Shown: positions 46,396-56,094, numbered from the stretch's first letter. The stretch: 64,000 nucleotides of DNA from Streptomyces sp. NBC_01294 (GCF_035917235.1 NZ_CP108423.1:5919501-5983500); one strand, 5' to 3'. Notes: a model not told the origin generated them from the sequence alone. Numbers and translations: made by a program.

Positions 46396-48810
46396 TCAGC
46401 CGCGGTTTCGCAGGGGGAGGCGCAGGCGGAGGGTGGTCAGGCGGGTGGAGACCGTCGAGGCCAGTGCCGACCACCGGGCCGCCGCCGCCCAGGCGAGACG
46501 GGCCGCCGAGCGCGGCAGCAGCAGCGCCCGCAGCCGGGCCGGACGGCCCACCGCGGCCAGCAGCCCCGCGCGGGCCAGCAGCACGTCGTCCGCCAGCCCC
46601 GCGTACGAGACCTCCGCACCCTGAGGCGCGTACAGGGCCCGTTCCACCGCACCCGCGACCCGGTGCACCGCCTCCGTGGCGTCCAGCTCCAGGCCGCCCA
46701 GGTCGACGACCCGGCTCGCCGCCCGGCGCGGGGACAGCGCCTCGTCCGGGACCACGCCCACGTCCCAGGCGGTGTCGCCCAGTTCCCGCCAGGCCGTCAG
46801 GACCTCCCCGGTCCCCAGGCGGCGAGCCCGCAGCCGGGTACGCCACAGCAGCGGCAGCAGCGGCACGCCCAGCACCGCCATCACGGCCGCCGCCCAGCCG
46901 AGGACCGCCGTCACCGACGGCCCGTCGTCGTGCGGCGTGCTCTGCGTGGGCGCGGCCGCCCCGCACTCGCCGAGCTTCTTCATCGACGGCGGGCACTCGT
47001 CGGCCGTCGACGACGGCGCCGCCGACGGCTGCGCCGCACCCTGCGAGGGCAGCGGGGCCGGCGCGGACGGCTGGGCCGTCGGCGTCTGCGCCCGCGAGTA
47101 GTCCGGCACGTTGATGCCGGACCGGGGCGTCGGCTCGAACCGCGTCCAGCCCACGCCCTCGAAGTACAGCTCGGGCCAGGCGTGCGCGTCCCGCATCGAG
47201 ACGTTCACGCTGCCGTCCGACTGCTTCTCGCCGGGCGTGAAGCCCACGGCCACCCGCGCCGGGATGCCCAGCGTGCGGGACATCGCCGCCATCGAGAACG
47301 CGAAGTGGACGCAGAAGCCCTCCTTGTCCTCGAGGAACCGGGCGACCGCCTGCGAACCCGTACCCGAGGCCGTCCTCGTGTTGTAGCGGAAGCCGCCGCT
47401 CACGGCGAAGAAGTCCTGCAGCTTCACCGCTCGCGTGTAGTCGTCCTTCGACCCCTGCGTCACCCGGCGGGCCGTCTCGGCGACCACCTGCGGCAGATTG
47501 TCCGGGACCTTCGTGTACTCGTCCCGGATCTGCGGGTCCGGCGCCGGCGCGCTCTGCAGCTGCTGCGCCGTCGGGTTCAGCAGCAGGCTCCGCACGGTGT
47601 ACGCCGAGCCCTGGACGTTCTGGAACCTGTCCCTGCCCAGCTGGTCGCCGACCAGCGTCCGGCCGACGGGCTCGAACCGCCACTTCCCGCCGATCTCCAC
47701 CGACGTCGCCGGGTACGGCATGGGGAGGTAGCGCTGGGTGAAGGTGTCCGCCGCCGTGATGTTGGTGCGCACCTCCGAGGCGCTGCCGCGGACCGGGCCG
47801 CCGAGCCCGGGCGGCTCGGGCATCCGCTTCGGCACGTCGACCAGGGCCCGCCCGGACGCCTCCCACTTGACGCCGTTGAACTCGTCCAGCGCCACGATCC
47901 GCAGGTACTGCTCGCTCTGCTGCGGGTTGTCCGTCCGGTACTTCAACACGACGCGGTTGTCCTGCGCGTTCAGGTTGCTCTGCAGGGAGACCAGCGGGTT
48001 GACCGCCGAGATCGTCCCGCCCGCGGCGCCGCTCTCGGCGTCCTCCTGGTTGCCGCCCAGCAGGCCGCCGCCGAGCGCCGGCAGCGCCATCGGCACGGCC
48101 AGCGCCAGGCCCAGCGTGATCGCGCCGATCCGCCGGCCGAACCGCACCGGGGCCGTCGCCTGCCCGCCGCCGCTGCTGAGGCCGGAGTCGGCCGCGCCCC
48201 GGCCGCGCGGGGCCGCGCCGAAGACCCGGCCCCACTGCGCGAGCCGGTCCCGTCCTTCGGCCAGCAGCATCATCAGGTAGCCGCAGCCCGCCAGCAGGAA
48301 GGAGACCCAGGAGGCCTTCCCGCCGCCCGACAGGCCCGCGGCCACCGAGTACAGGGCGAGCAGCGGCAGTCCGGCCGCCGCGGCCGTCCGTGCCGTCACC
48401 GCCAGGGTGTCCACCAGCAGCCCGATCAGCAGGACCCCGGACACCAGCAGCAGCCGGATGCCGTCCGTCAGCGGGGCGGGGATCGCGAACTCGCCCACGT
48501 CCTTGACGCCCTGCCCGAACAGCGCTCCGAAGTCCGTCACCAGGTAGGCCAGCGGCCCGTCCCCGTCGGACTCGCCCTTGCCGGCGAAGAGGAACACGAG
48601 CAGCAGCAGCGACACCAGCAGCTGCGCGGCCACGGTCAGCGACCGGGCCAGCGGCACCCGCCGGCAGCCGGCCCCGACCGCGCTCTGCACGATCAGCAGC
48701 ACCGCCGCGTGGAGCAGCCAGGCCGTCGACTCCACCAGGGGGCTCAGCGACCACGAGGTGAGCAGCGTCGCCAGCGCCGCGAAGACCGTCAGTTTCGCGC
48801 GCCCGCTCAT
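46396..48810 (-). CDS. Membrane-anchored transglutaminase-like protein (DUF3488-TgpA type)
   Basis: 804 aa from ATG 48810 (GGAGG upstream); it overlaps the DUF58 stop by 4 bp. The first ~230 residues hold several membrane helices (DUF3488). The core transglutaminase domain, residues ~430-560, has the Cys in KEGFCVHFAFSMAAM, the His in DAHAWPELYFEG and an acidic residue in FEGVGW. A further helix and a cytoplasmic DUF4129-like part follow (LGWAAAVMAVLGVPLLPLLW). The fold crosslinks or cleaves peptides at the membrane. With MoxR and DUF58 it forms a conserved three-gene unit, the partner of MoxR chaperones. Confidence 0.9.
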   Translation of the reverse strand: MSGRAKLTVFAALATLLTSWSLSPLVESTAWLLHAAVLLIVQSAVGAGCRRVPLARSLTVAAQLLVSLLLLVFLFAGKGESDGDGPLAYLVTDFGALFGQGVKDVGEFAIPAPLTDGIRLLLVSGVLLIGLLVDTLAVTARTAAAAGLPLLALYSVAAGLSGGGKASWVSFLLAGCGYLMMLLAEGRDRLAQWGRVFGAAPRGRGAADSGLSSGGGQATAPVRFGRRIGAITLGLALAVPMALPALGGGLLGGNQEDAESGAAGGTISAVNPLVSLQSNLNAQDNRVVLKYRTDNPQQSEQYLRIVALDEFNGVKWEASGRALVDVPKRMPEPPGLGGPVRGSASEVRTNITAADTFTQRYLPMPYPATSVEIGGKWRFEPVGRTLVGDQLGRDRFQNVQGSAYTVRSLLLNPTAQQLQSAPAPDPQIRDEYTKVPDNLPQVVAETARRVTQGSKDDYTRAVKLQDFFAVSGGFRYNTRTASGTGSQAVARFLEDKEGFCVHFAFSMAAMSRTLGIPARVAVGFTPGEKQSDGSVNVSMRDAHAWPELYFEGVGWTRFEPTPRSGINVPDYSRAQTPTAQPSAPAPLPSQGAAQPSAAPSSTADECPPSMKKLGECGAAAPTQSTPHDDGPSVTAVLGWAAAVMAVLGVPLLPLLWRTRLRARRLGTGEVLTAWRELGDTAWDVGVVPDEALSPRRAASRVVDLGGLELDATEAVHRVAGAVERALYAPQGAEVSYAGLADDVLLARAGLLAAVGRPARLRALLLPRSAARLAWAAAARWSALASTVSTRLTTLRLRLPLRNRG

Positions 48811-50180
48811 TCCCGACCTCCGGTGGTTCCCGTACCGACGCGAGCGGTCCCGGCCTGTCGCCACAGCTCGCCGAAGGCCACCCCGGGCGGGGCGGCCAGC
48901 GCCGTCCAGCCCGCGTCGCGCAGTCTGTGCAGCCGCTCCGCCAGCGGGGCCACGGCATGGCCCGGCGCGGGTTGTCCGCCCCAGGCCGCGGTGTCCAGGA
49001 CGAAGGCCACCGCGCCCGAGGTGCGCTGGCGCATCTTGGCCGCCAGCTCCGTCTGTACGTCGTCCAGGTCGCCGAAGAACGCGACGAGGAGCCCGTCACC
49101 GCCGCCCGTGTCGAAGCCGCCGCCGCTGCCGCGCACCGCGTCGTAGGCCCGCGAGAGTCCGGCGCCGTCGGAGTGTCCGACCACCGCGAGGGTGTCCATC
49201 ATCAGCCCGGCGGCCTCCGCGGACTCCTGCCCGCCGGAGGAGAATCCGCCGCCGCCCTCGCCGGGCACCGAGTTGCCGGTGTCCGTCAACAGCCGCACCG
49301 AGAAGCCCTGTTCCAGTACGTGCACCAGGCTGGACGCGGCCGCCGAGACGGCCCACTCGAAGGCGGAGTCGGGGCCGGCGCCGTCGTAGGCCAGGCGCCG
49401 GGTGTCCAGCAGGACGGTGGCCCTGCTGCGCTGCGGCTGCTCCTCGCGGCGGACCATCAGCTCGCCGTAGCGGGCGGTGGAGCGCCAGTGCACCCGGCGC
49501 AGGTCGTCGCCGCGCCGGTAGCCGCGAGGGATCACGTCGTCGTCGCCGGCCAGGGCCAGCGAGCGGCGGCTGCCGTCGCCGTAGCCGTTGGACTCGCCCG
49601 TGAGGCGGACCGGCGGCAGCGGCTCGGTGCGCGGGATGACGGTGAGGGTGTCGTAGGTGCTGAAGGAGCGGGTCAGCTCGACCAGCCCGAAGGGGTCGGT
49701 CAGCCGCAGCTGGAGCGGGCCCAGCGGATAGCGGCCGCGCAGGTCGGAGCGGACCCGGTAGGACACCTCGCGGCGCCCGCCGGGCTCGACCCGGTCCAGT
49801 ACGAAGCGCGGGCGCGGGCCCAGTACGTAGGGCACCCGGTCCTGGAGCATCAGCAGGCCGGTGGGCAGCCGGGAGACGTTGTCCATGCGCAGCTGCACCC
49901 GGGCCTCGGCGCCCGCGGGCACCCGATCCGGGCTCAGCCGGCGGCTGCCGGAGACCCGGTAGCGGGTGCGGTGCAGGGCGTAGACGCAGATCAGCGGCAG
50001 GAGGATGAGCAGCAGGCCGACCCGCAGCAGTTCGCCCTGGCCCAGGACGTACGCGCACGCGGCGGCGGCTATCCCGGCGGCCAGGAACGAGCGGCCGCGG
50101 GTGGTCAGTCCCGACAGCGAGGCACGCAGCCCGCCGCCGTCCCCCGCGCCGCCGGCGCCGCGCGGGGCAGCGGCGCTCAT
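48807..50180 (-). CDS. DUF58 domain protein (vWA-like), MoxR partner
   Basis: 457 aa. Two membrane helices (FLAAGIAAAACAYVLGQ and LRVGLLLILLPLICVYAL) are followed by a beta-rich domain and then the DUF58 signature DDVIPRGYRRGDDLRRVHWRSTARYGELMVRR. The C-terminus has a vWA-like metal-site region (VLLDTRRLAY). In such operons the MoxR ATPase is thought to insert metal or assemble a complex with these vWA-like partners. It overlaps moxR by 1 bp (TGATG) and the transglutaminase by 4 bp (ATGA). Confidence 0.9.
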   Translation of the reverse strand: MSAAAPRGAGGAGDGGGLRASLSGLTTRGRSFLAAGIAAAACAYVLGQGELLRVGLLLILLPLICVYALHRTRYRVSGSRRLSPDRVPAGAEARVQLRMDNVSRLPTGLLMLQDRVPYVLGPRPRFVLDRVEPGGRREVSYRVRSDLRGRYPLGPLQLRLTDPFGLVELTRSFSTYDTLTVIPRTEPLPPVRLTGESNGYGDGSRRSLALAGDDDVIPRGYRRGDDLRRVHWRSTARYGELMVRREEQPQRSRATVLLDTRRLAYDGAGPDSAFEWAVSAAASSLVHVLEQGFSVRLLTDTGNSVPGEGGGGFSSGGQESAEAAGLMMDTLAVVGHSDGAGLSRAYDAVRGSGGGFDTGGGDGLLVAFFGDLDDVQTELAAKMRQRTSGAVAFVLDTAAWGGQPAPGHAVAPLAERLHRLRDAGWTALAAPPGVAFGELWRQAGTARVGTGTTGGRE

Positions 50181-51190
50181 CAGTAGCCCCGGATGCCCGC
50201 GCCGGGCGGCATCTCGCCGCGGGCGTGCGCGGCCGGGACGGGGGTGCGCTGGAGGATCTCGGCGACGACCTGCTCGGAGGTGCGCCGGTTGAGCTGGGCC
50301 TGCGCGGTGGGCAGCAGCCGGTGCGCGAGGACCGGGGCGGCCAGCGCCTGCACGTCGTCGGGCAGGACGTAGTCCCGGCCGGCGAGCGCGGCGGAGGCCT
50401 TCACGGCGCGCAGCAGGTGCAGGGTGGCCCGGGGAGAGGCGCCGAGCCGCAGGTCGGGGTGGCTGCGCGTGGCGGAGACCAGGTCGACGACGTAACGCCG
50501 GACCGGCTCGGCCACGTACACCTCGCGGACCGCCTCTATCAGCTTGATGATCTCGTGGGCGTGCGCGACGGCCGTCAGGTCGTCGAGCGGGGAGACCCCG
50601 CCGTGCACGTCGAGCATCTGGAGCTCGGCCTCGGGGCTGGGGTAGCCGACGGAGACGCGGGCCATGAAGCGGTCGCGCTGGGCCTCGGGCAGCGGGTACG
50701 TGCCCTCCATCTCCACCGGGTTCTGGGTGGCGACGACCATGAAGGGGCTCGGCAGCGTGTACGTCGTGCCGTCGATGGTGACCTGGCGCTCCTCCATCGA
50801 CTCCAGCAGCGCGGACTGGGTCTTCGGCGAGGCACGGTTGATCTCGTCGCCGATGACGATCTGCGCGAAGATCGCGCCCGGCTTGAACTCGAACTCGCGG
50901 CGCTGCTGGTCGTAGATGCTGACACCGGTGATGTCGGAGGGCAGCAGGTCAGGCGTGAACTGGATGCGCTGCACCGAGCAGTCGATGGACTTCGCGAGCG
51001 TCTTCGCGAGCATCGTCTTGCCGACGCCGGGCACGTCCTCGATCAGCAGGTGCCCCTCGGCGAGCAGCACGGTCAGCGCGAGGCGTACGACCTCGGGCTT
51101 GCCCTCGATCACGCTCTCGACCGAGTGGCGCACCCGCTCCGCCGTGCTGGTCAGATCCGCGAGGCTCGCTCGGTCGTCGTACGTCGTCAC
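50180..51190 (-). CDS. MoxR-family AAA+ ATPase
   Basis: 336 aa from GTG 51190, with GAGGAGAACC upstream; longer starts in frame were rejected. LIEDVPGVGKTMLAKTLAK is Walker A, IVIGDEINRASPKTQ Walker B and sensor 1, VVATQNPVEMEGTYPLPEAQRDRF the second region of homology, and SPRATLHLLRAVKA sensor 2 in the C-terminal lid. MoxR ATPases are chaperone-like AAA+ proteins acting on vWA-domain partners. First gene of moxR-DUF58-transglutaminase; the leader to 51190 is unremarkable. Confidence 0.93.
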   Translation of the reverse strand: MTTYDDRASLADLTSTAERVRHSVESVIEGKPEVVRLALTVLLAEGHLLIEDVPGVGKTMLAKTLAKSIDCSVQRIQFTPDLLPSDITGVSIYDQQRREFEFKPGAIFAQIVIGDEINRASPKTQSALLESMEERQVTIDGTTYTLPSPFMVVATQNPVEMEGTYPLPEAQRDRFMARVSVGYPSPEAELQMLDVHGGVSPLDDLTAVAHAHEIIKLIEAVREVYVAEPVRRYVVDLVSATRSHPDLRLGASPRATLHLLRAVKASAALAGRDYVLPDDVQALAAPVLAHRLLPTAQAQLNRRTSEQVVAEILQRTPVPAAHARGEMPPGAGIRGY

Positions 51191-51326
51191 CTTGGTTCTC
51201 CTCGGCCCTTTCCCAGGGCCGACGCCCTTGGCGCATGACCGGCCCACCCCGAAACACGGACACCGTTCCGGGGGAACCCGGGTGGTGCCATCCCGCATTC
51301 TTGACGGCGTTACGGCCTTGTGTCAC

Positions 51327-51878
51327 TCAAGAGCTGGGATCGATCTCCCGCAGGAGCCCGGTGTGCACATCGAAGACGAAGCCTCGCACATCGTCCTTGA
51401 AGGGAAGGAAGGGGTTCGTGCGAACCCGCTGCATCGACTGGCGGACGTCCTGGTCCACGTCCCGGAAGGCCTCGACGGCCCAGGCGGGACGCTGGCCGAC
51501 CTCGTCCTCCAGCTCGTGCCGGAAGTCCTCGGTCAGGCTTTCGAGACCGCAGCCGGTGTGGTGGATGAGTATCACCGTGCGGGTGCCCAGCGCCCGCTGG
51601 CTGATGGTGAGGGAGCGGATGGTGTCGTCGGTGACCACGCCGCCCGCGTTGCGGATCGTGTGGCAGTCGCCCAGCTCCAGACCGAGAGCGGCGTGCAGGT
51701 CGAGCCGGGCGTCCATGCACGCGACGACGGCCACCTGCAGGACGGGGCGGGCGTCCATGCCGGGGTCGGAGAACTTCGCGGCGTAGCGCTGGTTCGCCTG
51801 GACGAGCCGGTCGGTGACGGATCCGCCGGCGGATGCCTTCGGGGCGGACTCGGCAGGCAGGGATGCGGAAGTCGTCAT
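51327..51878 (-). CDS. Beta-class carbonic anhydrase
   Basis: 183 aa from ATG 51878; longer in-frame starts run through non-conserved sequence. Zinc-binding residues: Cys and Asp-Arg in ACMDARLDL, and HHTGC with His and Cys. IRNAGGVVTDDTIRSL is the family's hallmark. It converts carbon dioxide and water to bicarbonate; bicarbonate feeds carboxylases. The gene is transcribed away from rsmH. TAACGT (51886-51891 read on the minus strand) stands 7 nt before the ATG. Confidence 0.92.
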   Translation of the reverse strand: MTTSASLPAESAPKASAGGSVTDRLVQANQRYAAKFSDPGMDARPVLQVAVVACMDARLDLHAALGLELGDCHTIRNAGGVVTDDTIRSLTISQRALGTRTVILIHHTGCGLESLTEDFRHELEDEVGQRPAWAVEAFRDVDQDVRQSMQRVRTNPFLPFKDDVRGFVFDVHTGLLREIDPSS

Positions 51879-52276
51879 GGGTACGACGTTAGTGGTCACG
51901 GCCGGTAAAGGCCTCGCGTGAGGTCGGACAAAGAACGTCAACGAGGCTTGTTGTGAGCTAACCCACAGGGGTGGGGGTGAGGCGGCCGTCCGGGTGATTC
52001 GAGCCTTTTGCCGGTTGGATCCGAGAGCCGAGCACGGCGCGCGCGGGCGGTTCGTTGACCGCGGCGACCGTTGCACTAAAGTGACGCGAACCGGCCGGAG
52101 CCCGGCCCTGACCGGCCGCCCGGCCCCCGATGAACACTCCGCGTGCGCGGCGCGTACGTACGGCCCGGCCCTCTCCCGTCTCACCGGCCGGCCGGCGCCA
52201 CATCCCCGGCGTCGGCCGGGCAGGGCGGGGACCCGGTGGTGCGTACGCCTGCCGCGCCGTTATCTGAGAGGGCGCT
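51879..52276. other. Divergent region between carbonic anhydrase and the dcw cluster
   Basis: 398 bp, no gene. It contains the rsmH promoter (52055-52082) and a leader of about 185 nt. The mraZ gene that heads many dcw clusters is absent here. The GC-rich leader (CCGGCCGGCCGG near 52182) could form strong structure; a conserved actinobacterial mraW leader RNA is known, but I cannot confirm the match. Confidence 0.6.
52055..52082 (+). promoter_or_regulatory. Main promoter of the dcw cluster
   Basis: TTGACC (52055-52060) and TAAAGT (52077-52082), 16 bp apart, near-consensus for the vegetative sigma factor. Start near 52089, thus about 188 nt of leader before the TTG start of rsmH. Confidence 0.6.
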
Positions 52277-53236
52277 TTGACTAGCGAGTCCCGACATGTC
52301 CCGGTGATGCTCCAGCGGTGCCTGGACCTGTTGGCCCCGGCGCTGGAGAGGCCCGGGGCCGTCGTCGTCGACTGCACCCTCGGCCTCGGCGGCCACAGCG
52401 AGGCCCTGCTGACCCGGTTCCCCGAGGCCCACCTGATCGGCCTCGACCGCGACAAGGAGGCCCTGCGGCTCTCCGGGGAGCGACTCGCGCCCTTCGGCGA
52501 CCGGGCCACCCTCGTCCACGCGATCTACGCCGACCTCGCCGAGGTCCTGGACGGGCTGGGCATCCCGTCCGTCCAGGGCATCCTCTTCGACCTGGGCGTC
52601 TCCTCCATGCAGCTGGACGAGGCCGACCGCGGGTTCGCGTACGCGCAGGACGCGCCGCTGGACATGCGGATGGACCAGACGACGGGCATCAGCGCCGCCG
52701 AGGTGCTGAACACCTACGCGCCCGGCGAGCTCGTACGGATCCTGCGCCAGTACGGCGAGGAGAAGCAGGCCAAGCGGATCGTGTCCGCGGTCGTCCGGGA
52801 GCGCGACAAGGAGCCCTTCACCAACAGCGCCCGGCTCGTCGAGCTGATCCGCGACTCCCTGCCGCAGGCCGCCAAGCGGACCGGCGGCAACCCGGCCAAG
52901 CGGACCTTCCAGGCCCTGCGCATCGAGGTCAACGGCGAGCTGTCCGGGCTGGAGCGCGCCATCCCGGCGGCGGTGGACCGGATCGCGGTCGGCGGCCGGA
53001 TCGCGGTGCTCTCGTACCACTCGCTGGAGGACCGCCTGGTCAAGCAGGTCTTCGCGGCGGGCGCGACCTCCACGGCCCCGCCCGGGCTGCCGGTGGTCCC
53101 CGAGAAGTACCAGCCGAAGCTGAAGCTGCTGACACGCGGCGCGGAGCTGCCGACCGAGGAGGAGATCGCCGAGAACCGGCGGGCCGCCCCGGCGAGGTTC
53201 CGCGGAGTCGAACGCATCCGGGAGGCGCGACTGTGA
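52277..53236 (+). CDS. rsmH: 16S rRNA (cytosine(1402)-N4)-methyltransferase RsmH
   Basis: 319 aa with a TTG start at 52277 and GAGAGGG upstream. [21 protein letters not shown] (SAM site), [49 protein letters not shown] and [11 protein letters not shown] are the family blocks. It methylates the N4 of C1402 in 16S rRNA. First gene of the dcw cluster, overlapping ftsL by 4 bp (GTGA). Confidence 0.95.
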   Translation: MTSESRHVPVMLQRCLDLLAPALERPGAVVVDCTLGLGGHSEALLTRFPEAHLIGLDRDKEALRLSGERLAPFGDRATLVHAIYADLAEVLDGLGIPSVQGILFDLGVSSMQLDEADRGFAYAQDAPLDMRMDQTTGISAAEVLNTYAPGELVRILRQYGEEKQAKRIVSAVVRERDKEPFTNSARLVELIRDSLPQAAKRTGGNPAKRTFQALRIEVNGELSGLERAIPAAVDRIAVGGRIAVLSYHSLEDRLVKQVFAAGATSTAPPGLPVVPEKYQPKLKLLTRGAELPTEEEIAENRRAAPARFRGVERIREARL

Positions 53237-53757
53237 CCAAGGCCGGGAAGGTCGCCACGCTGACCCGCGGGCAGGCGGCCCGCCTCGGCCGGGCGCTCGG
53301 CGGCCGCCCGGCCCGCCCGCGTCCCGGCGGGCAGGCGGCGCGGATGCCGTTCGTCCTGCTGGTCGTGGCCCTGCTCGCGGGCGGCCTGATCAGCCTGCTG
53401 CTGCTGAACTCGGCGCTCAACGAGGGCTCGTTCCAGCTCAGCAAGCTGAGGAAGGAGACCACCGCCCTCACCGACGAGGAGCAGGCCCTGCAGCGCGACG
53501 TGGACGCCTACTCGGCCCCCGACGCGCTCCAGCGGCGGGCGCAGCAGCTGGGCCTGGTCCCGGGCGGCAGCCCGGTCTTCCTCGGCCCGGACGGCAAGGT
53601 CACCGGCAGTGCCGCGCCGGCCGAGCCGCCTGCCCCGTCGGTGACGCCGAGCCCGGCCGCCCCGGCTCCGGTCTCGCCTTCGGCGTCGGCAACGGCCTCG
53701 GCCCCGCCCGCGGCACAGCCTTCGCAGCAGCAGCCCACCCCCAACCCAGGTCGGTGA
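53233..53757 (+). CDS. ftsL: Cell division protein FtsL
   Basis: 174 aa from GTG 53233. Basic cytoplasmic N-terminus, one membrane helix ([25 protein letters not shown]), then a leucine-zipper-like segment [24 protein letters not shown] as in FtsL/DivIC. The C-terminal third is Pro/Ala/Ser-rich. It would join FtsI and FtsW at the division septum. The 282-bp gap after it, filled with repeats, is abnormal for this operon. Confidence 0.85.
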   Translation: MTKAGKVATLTRGQAARLGRALGGRPARPRPGGQAARMPFVLLVVALLAGGLISLLLLNSALNEGSFQLSKLRKETTALTDEEQALQRDVDAYSAPDALQRRAQQLGLVPGGSPVFLGPDGKVTGSAAPAEPPAPSVTPSPAAPAPVSPSASATASAPPAAQPSQQQPTPNPGR

Positions 53758-53841
53758 CGTCGTGACGCGGATCCCTGCGGGGCCTTCCCCCACCCCGCCC
53801 TTCCCCCGTTCCCCGGGCTCCGCCCGGACCCGGTCCTCAAT

Positions 53842-53871
53842 CTCCCCCAGCTACCGCTGGGAGGTGCCCCC
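53842..53871. repeat. Family B dispersed repeat
   Basis: 30 bp with stem CCCAGC-tacc-GCTGGG, the second copy of the element at 10816-10845. It could form a hairpin in the ftsL-ftsI mRNA. Confidence 0.75.
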
Positions 53872-53887
53872 TGGACGGGCTGAAGAT

Positions 53888-53933
53888 CCAGCCCCGCCGG
53901 CGTTTGAGGCGCGGGGTCTGGGGCGGAGCCCCA
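53888..53933. repeat. Family A dispersed repeat, one core copy
   Basis: Core at 53896-53910 followed by GGGGTCTGGGGCGGAGCCCC. This copy stands inside the dcw operon, unlike the other family A loci, all of which lie at gene ends. Confidence 0.85.
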
Positions 53934-54039
53934 GGAGGCTCGGGCGGAGCCCGGGGACGCTCGCGCAGCGGCGCCGCACCGGCGGGCCCGCGGCCCAGCA
54001 CCCCGGCGGCCGCACCGGCACGCCGCAGGCGGTGGCCGC

Positions 54040-56049
54040 GTGAGCCCGCAGGAGCCGCCGCGGCGGCGGGTGCCCGGGCCGGCCAGGCCACCGCGGCCCG
54101 GCGACCGGGCCCGGGCCACCGCCCGCCCGGCCTCGCGCCCGGCGACCCGCCGCCCCGCCGGCCCCCGCACCCCCCACACCATCCGGCTCGGCAGCCCGCG
54201 GCCCCGGCTGCGCCTGGTCAGCGTCGGCCTGACCCTCGTCATGCTCGCCTTCGTCGTGCGCCTGCTCCAGGTGCAGGCCGTCGACGCCTCGGCCTTCTCC
54301 GCCGAGGCCTCCAAGAACCGCTACACCAGGGTCAAGCTGGCCGCCGAACGCGGTGAGATCACCGACCGCAAGGGCGTGGCCCTCGCCACCAGCGTCGACG
54401 CGTACGACATCACCGCCGACCCGAAGATGTTCACCCCGCAGGACAGCAAGGCCCCGGACGCCCCCGAACAGGCCGCCGCCCTCCTCGCCCCCATCCTCGG
54501 CGAGGACGCCACGAAGCTCGCCGCCAAGCTGAAGACCAAGAACTCCCGCTACGTGGTCCTGGCCCACCGCCAGACCCCCCAGGTCTGGAACCAGATCAAG
54601 GACCTCAAGCGGGTCTTCGCGGACAAGGCCAACGCCGACAAGCGCAACAACGGCCCCGGCGCCAACGTCCTGGCCGGCGTGTTCAAGGAGGACAGCAGCA
54701 AGCGCGTGTACCCGGGCGGCGACCTGGCCGCCGGGATACTGGGTTACGTCAACGCCGAGGGCAAGGGCGGCGGCGGCCTGGAGTCCGCCCTCGACAAGAA
54801 GCTGTCCGGCAAGGACGGCGAGATCACCTATGCCCAGTCCGGCGGCCGTCAGGTCCCCACCGCGGGTTCCAGCGAGAAGCCCGCCGTGCCCGGCGAGGAC
54901 ATCGAACTGACCATCGACCGGGACATCCAGTGGGCGGCGCAGAGCGCGATCGCCGAGCAGGTCCAGAAGTCCGAGGCCGACCGCGGCTACGTCATCGTCC
55001 AGGACACCCGCACCGGCGAGGTACTGGCCATGGCCAACGCCCCCGGCTTCGACCCCAACGACCTGACCCGGGCCCGCTCCACCGCCATGGGCAACGCCGC
55101 GCTCCAGGACGTGTACGAGCCCGGTTCCACGGCCAAGGTGATGTCGATGGCCGCCGTGCTGGAGGAGAAGAAGGCCACCCCCGACACCCGGGTCGAGGTC
55201 CCCAACCGGCTGCACCGCGGCGACCGGCTGTTCAAGGACGACATCGACCACCCGACCTGGTACCTGACCCTCAACGGGGTCCTCGCCAAGTCCTCCAACA
55301 TCGGCACCATCCTGGCCACCGGCCAGCTCGGACCCACCCAGCCCGAGGCCAACAAGGTCCTGCACTCCTACCTGACCAAGTTCGGCATCGGCCGGCCCAC
55401 CGGCCTCGGCTACCCCGGCGAGTCCCGCGGCATCCTCGCCCAGCCCGAGGACTGGTCGACCTCCCAGCAGTACACGATCCCGTTCGGCCAGGGACTCTCC
55501 CTCAACGCCATGCAGGCGGCGTCCGTGTACTCGACCATCGCCAACGGCGGGGTCCGGATCGAGCCGACGCTGGTCCGCGGCACCAAGGGCCCCGACGGCC
55601 GCTTCACCCCGGCCCCGGCCCCGGAGCGGAGCCACGTGGTCAGCCCGGAGACCGCCAAGACCCTCGCCGAGATGCTCGAATCCGTGGTCGACGACACGGA
55701 GGGCACCGGCACCAAGGCCCGGATCCCCGGCTACCGGGTGGGCGGCAAGACCGGCACCTCCAACCGGGTGGATCCGGCCACCGGCCGCTACAAGGGCTAC
55801 ACCGCCTCCTTCGCCGGTTTCGCGCCCGCGGACAACCCGCGCATCACCGTCTACTGCGCCATCCAGAACCCCACGAAGGGCAGTTACTTCGGCGGCCAGA
55901 TCTGCGGCCCCATCTACAAGAAGGTCATGGAGTTCGCCCTCAAGACCCTTCAGATCGCCCCCACCGGGACCGCCCCCGCCGGGCTCCCGGTCACCTACGA
56001 ACCCGGCCCGCAGCCCGCCCCGCAGCCCAGTCCGCAGTCCGGTCGGTGA
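54040..56049 (+). CDS. ftsI: Septal peptidoglycan transpeptidase FtsI (class B PBP3)
   Basis: 669 aa from GTG 54040. A long basic Pro/Arg-rich cytoplasmic N-terminus (~50 residues), one membrane helix (LVSVGLTLVMLAFVVRLLQV), a PBP dimerisation domain and the transpeptidase with all three motifs: YEPGSTAKVMS (SxxK), KSSNIG (SxN) and GGKTGTSN (KTG). The C-terminus is Pro-rich. It crosslinks septal peptidoglycan, needed in Streptomyces for sporulation septa. The ribosome site before 54040 is weak. Confidence 0.93.
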   Translation: MSPQEPPRRRVPGPARPPRPGDRARATARPASRPATRRPAGPRTPHTIRLGSPRPRLRLVSVGLTLVMLAFVVRLLQVQAVDASAFSAEASKNRYTRVKLAAERGEITDRKGVALATSVDAYDITADPKMFTPQDSKAPDAPEQAAALLAPILGEDATKLAAKLKTKNSRYVVLAHRQTPQVWNQIKDLKRVFADKANADKRNNGPGANVLAGVFKEDSSKRVYPGGDLAAGILGYVNAEGKGGGGLESALDKKLSGKDGEITYAQSGGRQVPTAGSSEKPAVPGEDIELTIDRDIQWAAQSAIAEQVQKSEADRGYVIVQDTRTGEVLAMANAPGFDPNDLTRARSTAMGNAALQDVYEPGSTAKVMSMAAVLEEKKATPDTRVEVPNRLHRGDRLFKDDIDHPTWYLTLNGVLAKSSNIGTILATGQLGPTQPEANKVLHSYLTKFGIGRPTGLGYPGESRGILAQPEDWSTSQQYTIPFGQGLSLNAMQAASVYSTIANGGVRIEPTLVRGTKGPDGRFTPAPAPERSHVVSPETAKTLAEMLESVVDDTEGTGTKARIPGYRVGGKTGTSNRVDPATGRYKGYTASFAGFAPADNPRITVYCAIQNPTKGSYFGGQICGPIYKKVMEFALKTLQIAPTGTAPAGLPVTYEPGPQPAPQPSPQSGR

Positions 56050-56094
56050 CCCCACCGCCCGGCCGGCCCGCCAGAAAAGCGTGAGGCACCATCA

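Larger units (their letters stand above)
53758..54039 (+). other. Repeat-containing spacer between ftsL and ftsI
   Basis: 282 bp interrupting an otherwise tightly packed cluster. It carries family B (53842-53871) and family A (53896-53910) repeats. An open frame runs from GTG 53762 to a stop at 54043, overlapping the ftsI start, but its residues come from repeat sequence, so it is not called as a gene. Confidence 0.7.

Noticed and set aside
46032..47114. Frame on the plus strand starting between tetR and the transglutaminase gene
   Set aside because: Runs across terminator, repeats and antisense to the transglutaminase; low-complexity residues only.
53762..54043. 93-residue frame between ftsL and ftsI
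   Set aside because: Made of repeat sequence; its stop overlaps the ftsI start but no conserved residues are seen.
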